25,483 bases of DNA from Mariprofundaceae bacterium (GCA_030950825.1 JAUZQT010000052.1:1-25483), one strand, 5' to 3'. Counted from the stretch's first letter, positions 7,798-15,835 are shown. Program-made: numbers and translations. The notes: generated from the sequence alone by a model not told the origin.

Positions 7798-8225
7798 CTT
7801 GCCACCTCACATGCACGTTTTTCAAAAGCATGTACCATTGATTTGCATGCTGTGGTAAAAATAGGCGTTGCGACCACCCCCAATAAAGCACTTTTAAAAT
7901 CAAATTCAATCGAAAAATAAACTTTGCAGGAAACATCACTCAGTTGCTCAAAGCTCCAGAAGCTTTCCAAGAAACGAAAAGGACCATCCACCAAACACAC
8001 TTCAATAGATTCATTGTTGGTATAACGGTCAACCGTGGTGAATGTCTGTTTTATGCCTGCAAAGTCAGCGATCAGCTCAGCGGTTAACTCACCTGGCTTT
8101 TCATTTAAAATACGCGCCCCTGCCACCCAAGGCAAAAAGTTGGGGTAGTGCTCAATATCCATCACTACATCAAACATTGCATGTGCTGAACAGGCCAAGA
8201 CACGTGTTTCTTCAAAGCTATGCAT
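7782..8225 (-). CDS. ratA: RatA/Coq10-family START-domain protein
   Basis: The protein has 147 residues spanning one START/polyketide-cyclase-like lipid-binding domain, with MFDVVMDIEHYPNFLPWV near the N-terminus and GPFRFLESFWSFEQL in the middle. The family includes E. coli RatA, reported to block 70S ribosome assembly, and the ubiquinone-binding Coq10 proteins; which activity applies cannot be read from sequence. The ATG overlaps the der stop by one base (TAATG), and the 3' end overlaps rnfH. This ratA-rnfH pairing is the usual one. A conventional toxin-antitoxin function is doubtful given the housekeeping context (inference). Confidence 0.88.
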   Translation of the reverse strand: MHSFEETRVLACSAHAMFDVVMDIEHYPNFLPWVAGARILNEKPGELTAELIADFAGIKQTFTTVDRYTNNESIEVCLVDGPFRFLESFWSFEQLSDVSCKVYFSIEFDFKSALLGVVATPIFTTACKSMVHAFEKRACEVARCRSV

Positions 8226-9646
8226 TAACGCTTATTCGGCTTTGCACGTTTTGTTTTGCCGCCTTTGGTGGCATACGATCGTTCTTTATTTCTATTGGCG
8301 CTATCAGCATTTAAGTAAGGATTATCTGTTGCCGTAAAAACAAAGTAAACAGGCACACCAGGAAGCTTAAAGCGTTTGCGAAAAGACTGCTCCAAATAGC
8401 GCAAATATGATGATTTGATACTGCTTGGACGATTGCAAAATACTTTCAAGCGTGGCGGCGTGCTGCCTATCTGTGAAATATATTTTAAACGTACAATGGC
8501 ATTGCCATGATCACTTGGCGGACGCTGTTGATCCTGCGCCTGATTCATCCAACGATTCAATTCACCCGTGCCGACGGTACATGCATTACGCTTGGCTGCT
8601 GCAACGGCTTCTTTTAACAAAGCCTTGGTACCCTGCCCTTCTTTCGCGCTCATGCGAAAAACAGGAATATCCGCCAAACCACGCATGCGATAGTTCAAAC
8701 GTTCGGCATAATGTTTCCATTCTGCATCATCGAGCAAATCAAGCTTATTCACTGCCACAATCAGCGCACAACCTTCTTCATGTGCCAATTTCATCAAACG
8801 CAAGTCTTGCTCAACAATACCTTCGGAACCATCCAAAAGCATGACGGCAGTATCTGCACGGCGAAAAGCCTGTACAGCCTTTACACGCGCCACAAATTCA
8901 ATCACATCTGAAATTCGCCCATGTTTGCGTTGTCCGGCTGTATCCACCAAACGCACGATGGCCTTGCTGTCAAAAGCACCGTAAGGCATATCCATGTCAA
9001 TCGCATCACGTGTTGTGCCTGCAATCGGACTCACCACCATGCGATCATAACCCAGCCAAGCATTGATCAAGGTTGATTTTCCCACATTGGGCCGACCAAT
9101 CACCGCAATACGCGCCAAAGGCTCCACATCTTGATCCGAGGGCTCTTCAAAGTTGGGTAAGACAGACGCTAAATGTGATATAAGGTCTCGTATACCGTGC
9201 CCATGCATCGCAGATACGGCGTGCGGCTCACCCAGACCTAGGGTAAAAAAATCCATTTCAGCATCAGGATTTTCTGCTTTATTCACCACCAATATCACAT
9301 TCAAGGAAGCGCGCCGTAATTTATCGGCAATGCCAGCATCGACCGCAGTCGCGCCTGTCTGCGCATCTGTTGCAAAAATCACCAGATCTGCAATATCCAA
9401 GGCCGCTTCCACTTGACTATCAATGGCTGGCTGCATGGTATTATGGGCATCTTCACCAATGCCGCCCGTATCCACCAGTATCACGGGGCGATCATTCAGT
9501 GTGCATGATACTTCCAAACGATCCACCGTCACACCAGGTCGATCCCCAACAATGGCCTTTCGCTTGCCAACAAGGCGATTAAACAGCGTCGACTTCCCTA
9601 CATTTGGGCGACCAACAATAGCAACAACGGGAAATCGTTCAGACAT
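8225..9646 (-). CDS. der: Ribosome-assembly GTPase Der (EngA)
   Basis: The protein has 473 residues with two tandem GTPase domains and a C-terminal KH-like domain, an arrangement unique to Der, which matures the 50S subunit. The P-loops are GRPNVGKS at 12-19 and again at 184-191. G3 motifs are DTGG and DTAG. The second domain has a normal NKLD, but the first reads NKAE, replacing the usual Asp of NKxD with Glu. The C-terminus is a basic tail (KGGKTKRAKPNKR), common in the family. It lies 26 bases after bamB and overlaps ratA by one base. In gammaproteobacteria yfgM-bamB-der is a known conserved order, matching this context. Confidence 0.97.
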   Translation of the reverse strand: MSERFPVVAIVGRPNVGKSTLFNRLVGKRKAIVGDRPGVTVDRLEVSCTLNDRPVILVDTGGIGEDAHNTMQPAIDSQVEAALDIADLVIFATDAQTGATAVDAGIADKLRRASLNVILVVNKAENPDAEMDFFTLGLGEPHAVSAMHGHGIRDLISHLASVLPNFEEPSDQDVEPLARIAVIGRPNVGKSTLINAWLGYDRMVVSPIAGTTRDAIDMDMPYGAFDSKAIVRLVDTAGQRKHGRISDVIEFVARVKAVQAFRRADTAVMLLDGSEGIVEQDLRLMKLAHEEGCALIVAVNKLDLLDDAEWKHYAERLNYRMRGLADIPVFRMSAKEGQGTKALLKEAVAAAKRNACTVGTGELNRWMNQAQDQQRPPSDHGNAIVRLKYISQIGSTPPRLKVFCNRPSSIKSSYLRYLEQSFRKRFKLPGVPVYFVFTATDNPYLNADSANRNKERSYATKGGKTKRAKPNKR

Positions 9647-9672
9647 CTATCACCACCAAAGAATAAGAATGC

Positions 9673-10851
9673 TCAGCGTACAAGATATAATCCACCCAAG
9701 CTGGTATGCAACAAAACACCACGGGATGTTGCAACAGGAGGACGGTCGATGGCTCCAGGAAGGTTGATGCTTGCCTGTACATGCCCTTCTTGATCCATAC
9801 GAAAAATAGAACCTTGAGAGTCTGCCAGCCAAAGAGATTCCTGCCACATAATCGGGCCAACCAACTCAGCATCTGATAAGTGCTCTTGCCATAGAATGAT
9901 GCCTGTGCTGCGATCAACAGCTTGGAAGTTGCCATGGGAATCAGCCATATACAAATGCTTCGCATCCACCAAATGGGCTGATTTGAGTGATATGGTATGG
10001 GTCAATAGGACGCTACCATCTGCACGGCTCAAGGCAAAAACATCACCCTGATAAAACGCAAAAAACACCAAATCTTTGGCAGTGCTGCCATCCCAAGTCA
10101 GCTGATCCATCCAAATAGGGGCGGCCTGCGGTGCTTTCAAGTCAGCCAAATGTGCCGCATCCGTATTTAATAATAATTGTTTGCGCCATATAAGATCACC
10201 TGTAGCAGCATCCAAAGCCACAGCATCGCCACTGCTTAACAAGGCATAAATACGATTTTCATGCAATAAAGGTGTCGCATTCAAATATAGCCCCAAGCCT
10301 CCAGCTTGCGCTGAAAAGCTCCAAACTTTTTTACCATTTGCATTAATACGGTAAATACGATTATCAGTACATTGAACCAAAACATCCTGTTCAATGCGGA
10401 TAGGCAAGCCTGTTACAGGTGAGGATAAACTGAATTTCCAAACCACTTTGCCAAGCTGCGGATCAATGGCATATAGCTGCGCATTTGTATCACTCAGTAC
10501 AGCCAAACCCGATGCCAATATCACCGTGCCAGAATCAGAAGCCTCCAACAAAGGTACGCGATGTATCTCATCGCCTGATAGATTATACACATGCGCCCGA
10601 CCATCACGCCCCCCAATAACCACGCGCGCATCATCACCTTGTGCGGTGAGTGCGACATGTCCATAAGCCAAGGGGTCAGCTGGTTTGCGTCCGTCCACAT
10701 CAACAGACCACAGTATTTCGATGGGTTTTACAGTCGCATCATTGCTATCCAGATCTTTGCCACCAGCTCGCCATGAACAGGAAGATAAGGCTGCTATAAT
10801 CAGTATCCCAGTCATCACGACCAAGGTACGTGATAGGTATTTATGCGCCAT
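9673..10851 (-). CDS. bamB: Outer-membrane assembly lipoprotein BamB
   Basis: The protein has 392 residues. It has a lipoprotein signal peptide with the lipobox ending ALSSC (lipidated Cys25), then a PQQ-type eight-bladed beta-propeller shown by repeated blocks such as GKVVWKFSLSSPVTGLP, GKKVWSF, GDLIWRKQ and TGIILWQEHLS. BamB is an accessory part of the BAM complex that inserts beta-barrel proteins into the outer membrane. The start is two bases after the stop of the yfgM-like gene. Position between that gene and der matches the conserved order in other proteobacteria. Confidence 0.95.
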   Translation of the reverse strand: MAHKYLSRTLVVMTGILIIAALSSCSWRAGGKDLDSNDATVKPIEILWSVDVDGRKPADPLAYGHVALTAQGDDARVVIGGRDGRAHVYNLSGDEIHRVPLLEASDSGTVILASGLAVLSDTNAQLYAIDPQLGKVVWKFSLSSPVTGLPIRIEQDVLVQCTDNRIYRINANGKKVWSFSAQAGGLGLYLNATPLLHENRIYALLSSGDAVALDAATGDLIWRKQLLLNTDAAHLADLKAPQAAPIWMDQLTWDGSTAKDLVFFAFYQGDVFALSRADGSVLLTHTISLKSAHLVDAKHLYMADSHGNFQAVDRSTGIILWQEHLSDAELVGPIMWQESLWLADSQGSIFRMDQEGHVQASINLPGAIDRPPVATSRGVLLHTSLGGLYLVR

Positions 10852-10853
10852 AT

Positions 10854-11531
10854 TTATGAACCAAACTCCGCCAGCTTCGCTTCAATATCGGCTTTAAGTA
10901 CGTCATCATTGGAGTGTTCATCCAAGGCTTGCTGTAAATAATCGCGCTGTTCGTCATCCGTAGATATTTTGGATAATAAATAATAGCGGATCTGCTGATA
11001 TTGCGCCCCGACTGGCTCATTTAACAATATTTTACTGGCATCTTTTTTATCTTGTTTGATAAAAAAATAAGCCAAATCCAAGCGTGCCTGCCAGCGAAAC
11101 TCAGGTGTTGCTTCATTATTATCCATCACCGCACGAAGGTGTAGCTCGGTATCTGCCAACGGCGCCAAACGAATATGTGCCAAAATACTGTAGCCAGTAT
11201 CTGTATAGTCCTTAATGACAGCTTGCAGTAAAGTGATACGTTGCAAATCATCGGTAACCGACAATGCTTGGGAGTATATCACCGCAGCAGACTCTTTATA
11301 GGCCTTCTGTTTTTCAGACCATAAACCACCAGCGGCCATGGCCAATAGCACAATCACCGTTGCGGTAATTAGTAACTGCTGGTTTTTTTGCAACCAATGG
11401 GTGATTTTAGCCGAACGCATATCACGTTTCAGCTCATTAACATCTTGCCCAGTAGGCGCGTCAATGGATGCATCAATCGGCGCGTTATGTTGCATGGGGT
11501 TTTTAGACTGTTTTTTGTTGTTTTGAGTCAC
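10854..11531 (-). CDS. YfgM-like membrane-anchored TPR protein
   Basis: The protein has 225 residues from the GTG at 11531, chosen because AAGGTGA lies at proper spacing before it; the GTG at 11540 would abut its own Shine-Dalgarno. A 45-residue cytoplasmic segment leads to one transmembrane helix (LLITATVIVLLAMAAGGLW), then a periplasmic helical TPR domain ending KADIEAKLAEFGS. In E. coli YfgM is an ancillary SecYEG-associated factor handing clients to periplasmic chaperones. Identification rests on architecture and on the yfgM-bamB-der order; sequence alone is weakly diagnostic. The usual upstream gene hisS is absent. Confidence 0.8.
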   Translation of the reverse strand: MTQNNKKQSKNPMQHNAPIDASIDAPTGQDVNELKRDMRSAKITHWLQKNQQLLITATVIVLLAMAAGGLWSEKQKAYKESAAVIYSQALSVTDDLQRITLLQAVIKDYTDTGYSILAHIRLAPLADTELHLRAVMDNNEATPEFRWQARLDLAYFFIKQDKKDASKILLNEPVGAQYQQIRYYLLSKISTDDEQRDYLQQALDEHSNDDVLKADIEAKLAEFGS

Positions 11532-11558
11532 TTGTATCACCTTTCATTATCAGGGGCT

Positions 11559-11586
11559 AGCATAGGGTTAGAATAAGCCGCTGCAA
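11559..11586 (-). promoter_or_regulatory. Candidate sigma-70 promoter of the yfgM-bamB-der operon
   Basis: On the minus strand TTGCAG and TATGCT are separated by 16 bp (each 4 of 6 to consensus), placing a start site near 11552, about 20 bases before the GTG. Weak match, supported by position. Confidence 0.3.
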
Positions 11587-11594
11587 GCTAGGCA

Positions 11595-11645
11595 GACACA
11601 TGCCTGTGTCAACGCGTGATTCTTTTTTCTGAGAATCGTTTTTAT
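11595..11645 (+). other. Two small hairpins, the second terminator-like
   Basis: GACACA-TGCC-TGTGTC (11595-11610) is a perfect 6-bp hairpin. GATTCT/AGAATC (11618-11637) is followed by GTTTTTATTT, resembling a weak plus-strand terminator. No plus-strand gene ends here, so the role is unclear. Confidence 0.3.
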
Positions 11646-11652
11646 TTATAGT

Positions 11653-11670
11653 CCCCTGAATTCAAGTCGG
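11653..11670. repeat. Direct repeat, left copy, beside the ISAs1 remnant
   Basis: CCCCTGAATTCAAGTCGG matches the copy at 12173-12190 at 15 of 18 positions in the same orientation. The two copies bracket about 500 bases that include a decayed transposase fragment. Confidence 0.4.
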
Positions 11671-11924
11671 TAAGCGCAATTTCAAATGCTGCCTCGTTTT
11701 GTATGGGCTTGCGGACTATGTTTGCTGTGGCTATAACTATTAACATAAAGATTTGTAACTATTCAGCGACTATTGACACGGCGAATTTGTTCTACCTTAA
11801 ACTCGCTTCACCCGAGCAACATTTTGAATTCCGCAAAGGTAGTCAAAGACCATCCTCGCTTTGTAAGCCATCTGGCGCATTTTTTAAGATATATTTTTCA
11901 CACCTCTGGACTTCAAAAGCCCTA

Positions 11925-12172
11925 CAGCAAATCTTCGTAGTCGAGAGATGTTTTGCCAGTTTTTTAATGGTAATATGCCGCTCAATAGGAAAATACCTGT
12001 TCAACATCGGGTAATTCGAGATAGTCGGTCAATGCTGTGGTCGTCCATATTTGTCGATATTCAATGCACCCATGATCCAGAGTAACGGGTTCAGTAAAGT
12101 CTGGTTCATCACGATTTTCAAACTGGCATTCAATATCCTGACGTAGAGTCTTTTGGTTGCCTTATATATCGC
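11925..12172 (-). pseudogene. Decayed ISAs1-family transposase fragment
   Basis: Translating the minus strand from about 12168 gives GNQKTLRQDIECQFENR, then LDHGCIEYRQIWTTTALTD, then YLELPDVEQVF. This is the order of blocks seen in ISAs1-type DDE transposases (KGNQ...L..DI, then DHGRIE.R, then L..P.V.QV). The Lys codon before GNQ is a TAA stop. After QVF the frame breaks: IERHITIKK continues in a second frame and TGKTSLDYEDLL in a third. Both ends of the gene are missing, so it is non-functional. The remaining bases from 11670 to 11925 are gene-free; the plus-strand frame at 11703-12014 is not a credible gene. Confidence 0.7.
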
Positions 12173-12190
12173 CCCCTGAAATCGGGTCGG
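12173..12190. repeat. Direct repeat, right copy, beside the ISAs1 remnant
   Basis: CCCCTGAAATCGGGTCGG pairs with the copy at 11653-11670 (15 of 18 identical). It abuts the start of recognisable transposase homology. Confidence 0.4.
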
Positions 12191-12195
12191 ATCAA

Positions 12196-12228
12196 CAAAA
12201 AAGCCTGTAACCACTAGGCTTACAGGCT
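12196..12228 (-). terminator. Rho-independent terminator after tRNA-Leu
   Basis: On the minus strand AGCCTGTAA and TTACAGGCT form a perfect 9-bp stem with a 9-base loop, followed by a run of T. It closes the tpiA-secG-tRNA-Leu unit. Confidence 0.88.
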
Positions 12229-12255
12229 CTTACGGAACTTCTTCAAACTACTAAA

Positions 12256-12340
12256 TGGTACCGGAGACTGGACTCGAACCAGCACGGATCTCTCCACTAC
12301 CCCCTCAAGGTAGCGTGTCTACCAATTTCACCACTCCGGC
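12256..12340 (-). tRNA. tRNA-Leu (anticodon GAG)
   Basis: This 85-nt class II tRNA has a long variable arm and an encoded CCA. Acceptor arms are GCCGGAG and CTCCGGT, with a G1-U72 wobble and discriminator A. The anticodon loop TTGAGGG gives GAG, reading CUC/CUU. The T-arm carries GGTTCGAGTCC. It follows secG by 34 bases on the same strand, as leuU (also GAG) follows secG in E. coli. Confidence 0.95.
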
Positions 12341-12374
12341 CTTATGCAGTGCAAACACTGCAAGTTAACCTGAA

Positions 12375-12761
12375 TTATTCTGCGGCAGGTAACACATCCG
12401 ACCTGCTAGATGCACCTTCATCTTTCAATGCGGCTGGATCAAATCCTGCAGGAGCTTCAGTTGTCGCTGCTCCGTCAGATGCAGGCAAGCTTTGTACTGG
12501 CACAATGCCACTCTCAATAATAGAGCCTGTTTCTTGTTGCGTGAAAAAAGCGAGGCTTAGGCTCGTAGTCATGAATATTGCCGCCAAAGCACCTGTCATT
12601 TTACCTAAAAATGACCCTGAACCACGGCTTCCAAATAGCGTTTGTGCGCCGCCGCCGCCAAATGACACCCCCATATCAGCACCTTGCCCGCGCTGGATGA
12701 GTATCACACCAACCAACAGTACAGCCACAATCACATGTATGGCCAATAACACTGTTTCCAT
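12375..12761 (-). CDS. secG: Protein translocase subunit SecG
   Basis: The protein has 128 residues. Two transmembrane helices (about 4-22 and 53-72) flank the family loop ILIQRGQGADMGVSFGGGGAQTLFGSRG. An Ala/Pro/Glu-rich tail follows, variable in the family. SecG forms the SecYEG channel with SecY and SecE and assists SecA-driven export. AAGGAG precedes the ATG at good spacing. It sits 27 bases after tpiA and before tRNA-Leu, a common proteobacterial arrangement. Confidence 0.95.
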   Translation of the reverse strand: METVLLAIHVIVAVLLVGVILIQRGQGADMGVSFGGGGAQTLFGSRGSGSFLGKMTGALAAIFMTTSLSLAFFTQQETGSIIESGIVPVQSLPASDGAATTEAPAGFDPAALKDEGASSRSDVLPAAE

Positions 12762-12788
12762 TTTTCTATCTCCTTAAAATTTCAATAT

Positions 12789-13535
12789 TCAAGCTGTCTC
12801 TGCAGCTGCTTCGATAATTTTCATAAACGAATCTGCCTTCAGGCTGGCTCCGCCAACCAATGCGCCGTCAACGCCATCGCACGCCAGTAGCTCTGCCGCA
12901 TTATTAGGGTTGACACTGCCACCATACAATACACGACAATCATGCCCTAGGCGGCTTAACTCTTCATGTACGAAGGCATGCGTTTCTTTCACCTGTTCTG
13001 GGCTTGCTGTTTTGCCTGTACCAATTGCCCAAACTGGCTCATAAGCCACCGTTAAGGAAACACCTGTATTCACATCAGCCAGTACGCTCAGCTGCTCTTT
13101 CAAAACCTCATTGGTTCGACCGCTTTCACGCTCTTCCAAGTGTTCACCAATACATAAAATTGGTTCCAAACCATGGCTCCAAGCAACATCCAATTTCTTG
13201 CGAATCAGCGTATTGCCTTCGTGCATAATGTCACGCCGCTCTGAATGCCCTAAAATGACATAGTGACAGCCAGCATCACGCAACATCATAGGTGAAATAG
13301 AGCCTGTAAACGCGCCGCTAACCTCACAATACATACTCTGCGCACCCAAGCGAACATCTTTTTCACTAAAAGAATCAGCCAAGGAGTGTAATAATGTAAA
13401 AGGCGGCATCAAAGCGACTTCTACATGTTCTGGAGCAGGGTTGGCCTGCAATTCTTTCACAAAATCAAGGCTTTCCTGAAGAATACCGTTCATTTTCCAG
13501 TTTCCTGCAATCAAACAACGGGTTGCATTTGTCAT
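12789..13535 (-). CDS. tpiA: Triose-phosphate isomerase
   Basis: The protein has 248 residues from the ATG at 13535, which has GGAGGAAG just upstream and gives MTNATRCLIAGNWKMNG, the normal N-terminus. The open frame extends 24 codons further, but those residues are outside the family. It interconverts dihydroxyacetone phosphate and glyceraldehyde-3-phosphate in the cytoplasm. Active-site residues are Asn12 and Lys14 (GNWKMNG), His97 (ILGHSERR) and Glu166 (AYEPVWAIGTG); the phosphate loop is LYGGSVNPNN and later GALVGGASL. All are intact. It is first in a unit with secG and tRNA-Leu. Confidence 0.97.
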   Translation of the reverse strand: MTNATRCLIAGNWKMNGILQESLDFVKELQANPAPEHVEVALMPPFTLLHSLADSFSEKDVRLGAQSMYCEVSGAFTGSISPMMLRDAGCHYVILGHSERRDIMHEGNTLIRKKLDVAWSHGLEPILCIGEHLEERESGRTNEVLKEQLSVLADVNTGVSLTVAYEPVWAIGTGKTASPEQVKETHAFVHEELSRLGHDCRVLYGGSVNPNNAAELLACDGVDGALVGGASLKADSFMKIIEAAAETA

Positions 13536-13584
13536 TAACTTCCTCCCCAGAACGCACTTCGTAAGACGTGCAAAATGGGCGCGA

Positions 13585-13632
13585 AGTGTAGGAAATTCTG
13601 ACAACAAGGCAAGAGAAACTCTTGAAGCCTTG
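13585..13632 (-). promoter_or_regulatory. Candidate tpiA promoter overlapping a hairpin
   Basis: On the minus strand TTGCCT and TACACT are 16 bp apart (13585-13612). The -35 lies in a compound hairpin, CAAGGC-AAGAG-AAA-CTCTT-GAA-GCCTTG (13605-13632). Both matches are modest; the overlap may mean a protein-binding site. Confidence 0.3.
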
Positions 13633-13675
13633 ACAATCGTGGCATCTTTTCAAGGTTTTAATGTACTGACAATTG

Positions 13676-13729
13676 GCTTAGGAAACAGAAATATAAATAA
13701 CTTGTGCATTTTAATTTCCGTTCCTAAGC
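13676..13729. repeat. Long inverted repeat between tpiA and the cNMP-fold gene
   Basis: GCTTAGGAAACAGAAAT and AATTTCCGTTCCTAAGC form arms of about 17 bp with a one-base offset, around an AT-rich 20-base centre. It lies in the divergent intergenic region and could be a small fold-back element or a regulator site shared by both directions. Confidence 0.5.
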
Positions 13730-13798
13730 TTGCCGCAGCATATACAGATAGTCTTAAAATATGCCATCGTCAACGGCAAGTAATAAGGGAGTGATTCT

Positions 13799-14269
13799 AT
13801 GACTCTGGATACAAAATGGTTGGAAGAAAAGGTGCTTTTACGCAAGCTGGATAGCGTAGAAATATCATTGCTTCAAAAATTACTTCAGATCACTGAATAT
13901 GCTGCCAGTGAAAAAATAATGCTACAAGGTCAAGCTGGTGGCACCCTGTACCTGCTGCGTTCAGGAGAGGCAAACATTACTTGCCAAGGTAATGACCACG
14001 AAATACGCGTGGCTACTGCCCATGAAGCTTCATTGTTTGGTGAAATGTCATTTCTAACGGGTGAAGAAGCCAGTGCTTCCGTAACAGCACAAAAAACATG
14101 TATCGTATATAGCTTAACACGCACAGCTTACTCGGAACTGATGCAGAAAAATCAGGATTTGGTATTCGCTCTATTCACGCATCTTTTAGCGCATGCTGCC
14201 AGTGTCATTCGTCATATGAATGAGGAGCACTTGGCTTTACAGCACTATATTTCGGGTCGGCGAGTATAA
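13799..14269 (+). CDS. Single-domain cyclic-nucleotide-binding-fold protein
   Basis: The protein has 156 residues forming one cNMP-binding beta-roll with flanking helices; no DNA-binding helix-turn-helix follows, so it is not a complete CRP/FNR regulator. The phosphate-binding cassette is recognisable as FGEMSFLTGEEASASV (residues 80-95), but the Arg that contacts the cyclic phosphate in CRP aligns with Ala91, so nucleotide binding is doubtful. GGGAG precedes the ATG. The antiporter gene starts 38 bases after its stop on the same strand. A regulatory link to that transporter is inferred from adjacency only. Confidence 0.8.
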   Translation: MTLDTKWLEEKVLLRKLDSVEISLLQKLLQITEYAASEKIMLQGQAGGTLYLLRSGEANITCQGNDHEIRVATAHEASLFGEMSFLTGEEASASVTAQKTCIVYSLTRTAYSELMQKNQDLVFALFTHLLAHAASVIRHMNEEHLALQHYISGRRV

Positions 14270-14307
14270 TCTAGATCCTGATGTAAATTAGATACTTGGA
14301 GAACAAT

Positions 14308-15681
14308 ATGATTGTGAGCCTGTTGGCAATTGTCAGCATTTTGTACTTGGCATTACAACTCGAAGATAAATTTAAAGTGCCGTCGCCATTGGGCTTAATT
14401 GTTTTATCATTTATTTTTCATGCCCTGATGGGGGATGTATTTATGTTGACTGGCGATGCTGAAAATTTTGCTTTGCTGGTGCTACTATTATTGCCCATTC
14501 TGCTGATTTCCGACTCACTTGAACTCAGTATTGCTGACCTAGAAGAGCACGGGCTAAGTTTATTTTATTTGGCGGTTGTTGCAGTGTCACTATCGGTGTT
14601 GGCGGCAATAGTGATGGGCAACACCTTATTCAGCGAATATCATTTATCCACTGCAGCTATTATCGTGTTGTTTGCGATGGTTCTAGCAACGGATCCTGTA
14701 TCCGTTGTGAGTATTTTTTCCAAGTTTACACTGCCACACAAATTGAAAATTTTATGCGAAGGTGAAAGCCTATTTAATGATGCAACAGCATTGATTGTAT
14801 TTGTTTTTATTGGTCTTTATGCCCTGGATGGCGGTGAAATTACCGCCACTTATGTAACCGAAGTAAGCCTGTTGATTGTGCTGGGCTCTTCAGCACTGGG
14901 TATCGCGTTTGGTTATGCTGGCTTGTTGCTGATGAAAACAACCACCAACCGCACAGCTGAAATGTTGGTATTGATTTTGGTGGGTTACGGTGGATTTGAA
15001 TTGGCAGAGCATTTTTACACTGTATTGAATATGCTGGGCATGCACTCCCATATGCACCTCTCAGGTATTTTAACCTGTATTTTCGCGACCATTACCGTGA
15101 ACCATGTATTGATGCAGGAGCAGGTTCATGAACGTGAAACAATTGCGCATGAAGAAGGTGTGTTACAAGAAAAATCATCCTCGCGTGGTATGATTACAGC
15201 AGCCATTCATAAAATCAAAGCCACCGCAGAAGAGCGGGAACGCCATGTGCGCAGCAAAGAAGACATTCAGTTATTGGCTTTGGTTGCCAATACGATGTTA
15301 TTCGTAGCGATGGCTGAACTTATTGATATAACGCTGCTATGGCAGTATAAAACAGAAATTATTGTGATGTTTTTGGCAACCACAATCATCCGTGCTGCGA
15401 TGATGGCCAAGTTTGCATTCATCACCAATCAAACCAATAAGATGGTCAATATCAACTTTCGATGGTGGGGCATCTTAACATTTGCAGGCATTAAAGGCGG
15501 CTTATCCATTGTAATGTTGATGATGATTCCTGCAACATTTGAGCACTTGGAAATGTTTAAAGCCGTGGTTATTGGCGTTATTTTACTTTCAACATTCATT
15601 TACTCAGGCATTCTGGTTGCCTTAATCACCCAAAATCAAGCAGCATTTTCTCGTGAAAAAGAGGCGGAAACAACACACTAA
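14308..15681 (+). CDS. CPA1-family cation:proton antiporter
   Basis: The protein has 457 residues from the ATG at 14308, preceded by GGAG at good spacing; the TTG at 14296 falls within that ribosome-binding site. About 12 hydrophobic segments are seen. Family motifs include ATDPVSVVSIF (Asp129), GESLFNDATALIVF (Asn157-Asp158, the ion-binding pair of electroneutral Na+/H+ exchangers) and GIKGGLSIVM near the C-terminus. A charged cytoplasmic stretch (about 265-315, HERETIAHEEG to HVRSKED) interrupts the helices. It probably exchanges Na+ or K+ for H+; the ion is not readable. It is likely cotranscribed with the upstream cNMP-fold gene. Confidence 0.9.
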   Translation: MIVSLLAIVSILYLALQLEDKFKVPSPLGLIVLSFIFHALMGDVFMLTGDAENFALLVLLLLPILLISDSLELSIADLEEHGLSLFYLAVVAVSLSVLAAIVMGNTLFSEYHLSTAAIIVLFAMVLATDPVSVVSIFSKFTLPHKLKILCEGESLFNDATALIVFVFIGLYALDGGEITATYVTEVSLLIVLGSSALGIAFGYAGLLLMKTTTNRTAEMLVLILVGYGGFELAEHFYTVLNMLGMHSHMHLSGILTCIFATITVNHVLMQEQVHERETIAHEEGVLQEKSSSRGMITAAIHKIKATAEERERHVRSKEDIQLLALVANTMLFVAMAELIDITLLWQYKTEIIVMFLATTIIRAAMMAKFAFITNQTNKMVNINFRWWGILTFAGIKGGLSIVMLMMIPATFEHLEMFKAVVIGVILLSTFIYSGILVALITQNQAAFSREKEAETTH

Positions 15682-15710
15682 CTTGGCTCTACCAATTTGA
15701 GACTCCTCTG

Positions 15711-15744
15711 ACCTAGATCCTGCAAGTGTTTGTGCGGGCTAGGT
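15711..15744. terminator. Hairpin after the antiporter gene
   Basis: ACCTAG/CTAGGT arms with an inner CCTGCA/TGCGGG pairing lie 30 bases after the antiporter stop, followed by CTGATTTAAAAT. The T-run is weak, so termination is probable but not certain; it may act in both directions. Confidence 0.45.
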
Positions 15745-15772
15745 CTGATTTAAAATAGCCAAATAAATGATT

Positions 15773-15832
15773 GGATGAGTCTTTTCAGTCTGTGACAGAT
15801 GCTTTATATCATGGACTGAAAGTTTCATCTGT
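15773..15832. repeat. Dispersed palindromic repeat, copy C (antiporter/gltX junction)
   Basis: This 60-bp sequence shares the core TATCATGG and the GTTTCATCTG flank with the copies in front of htrA and acs (20 of 28 identical without gaps over the left half against the acs copy). It contains TTTCAGTC/GACTGAAA and ACAGATG/CATCTGT inverted repeats. It ends four bases before the gltX stop, so it may also serve as a 3' structure of that transcript. Confidence 0.6.
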
Positions 15833-15835
15833 AAG

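Noticed and set aside
7782..8225. ratA-rnfH as a toxin-antitoxin defence module
   Set aside because: Embedded in a housekeeping operon with der and bamB; the family is ubiquitous and linked to Coq10/ribosome functions rather than defence.
11703..12014. Plus-strand gene of 103 codons
   Set aside because: It runs antisense through the decayed transposase fragment and has no credible start signal.
13799..14269. CRP/FNR transcription factor
   Set aside because: The protein ends after the cNMP fold and its C-terminal helix; there is no helix-turn-helix domain.
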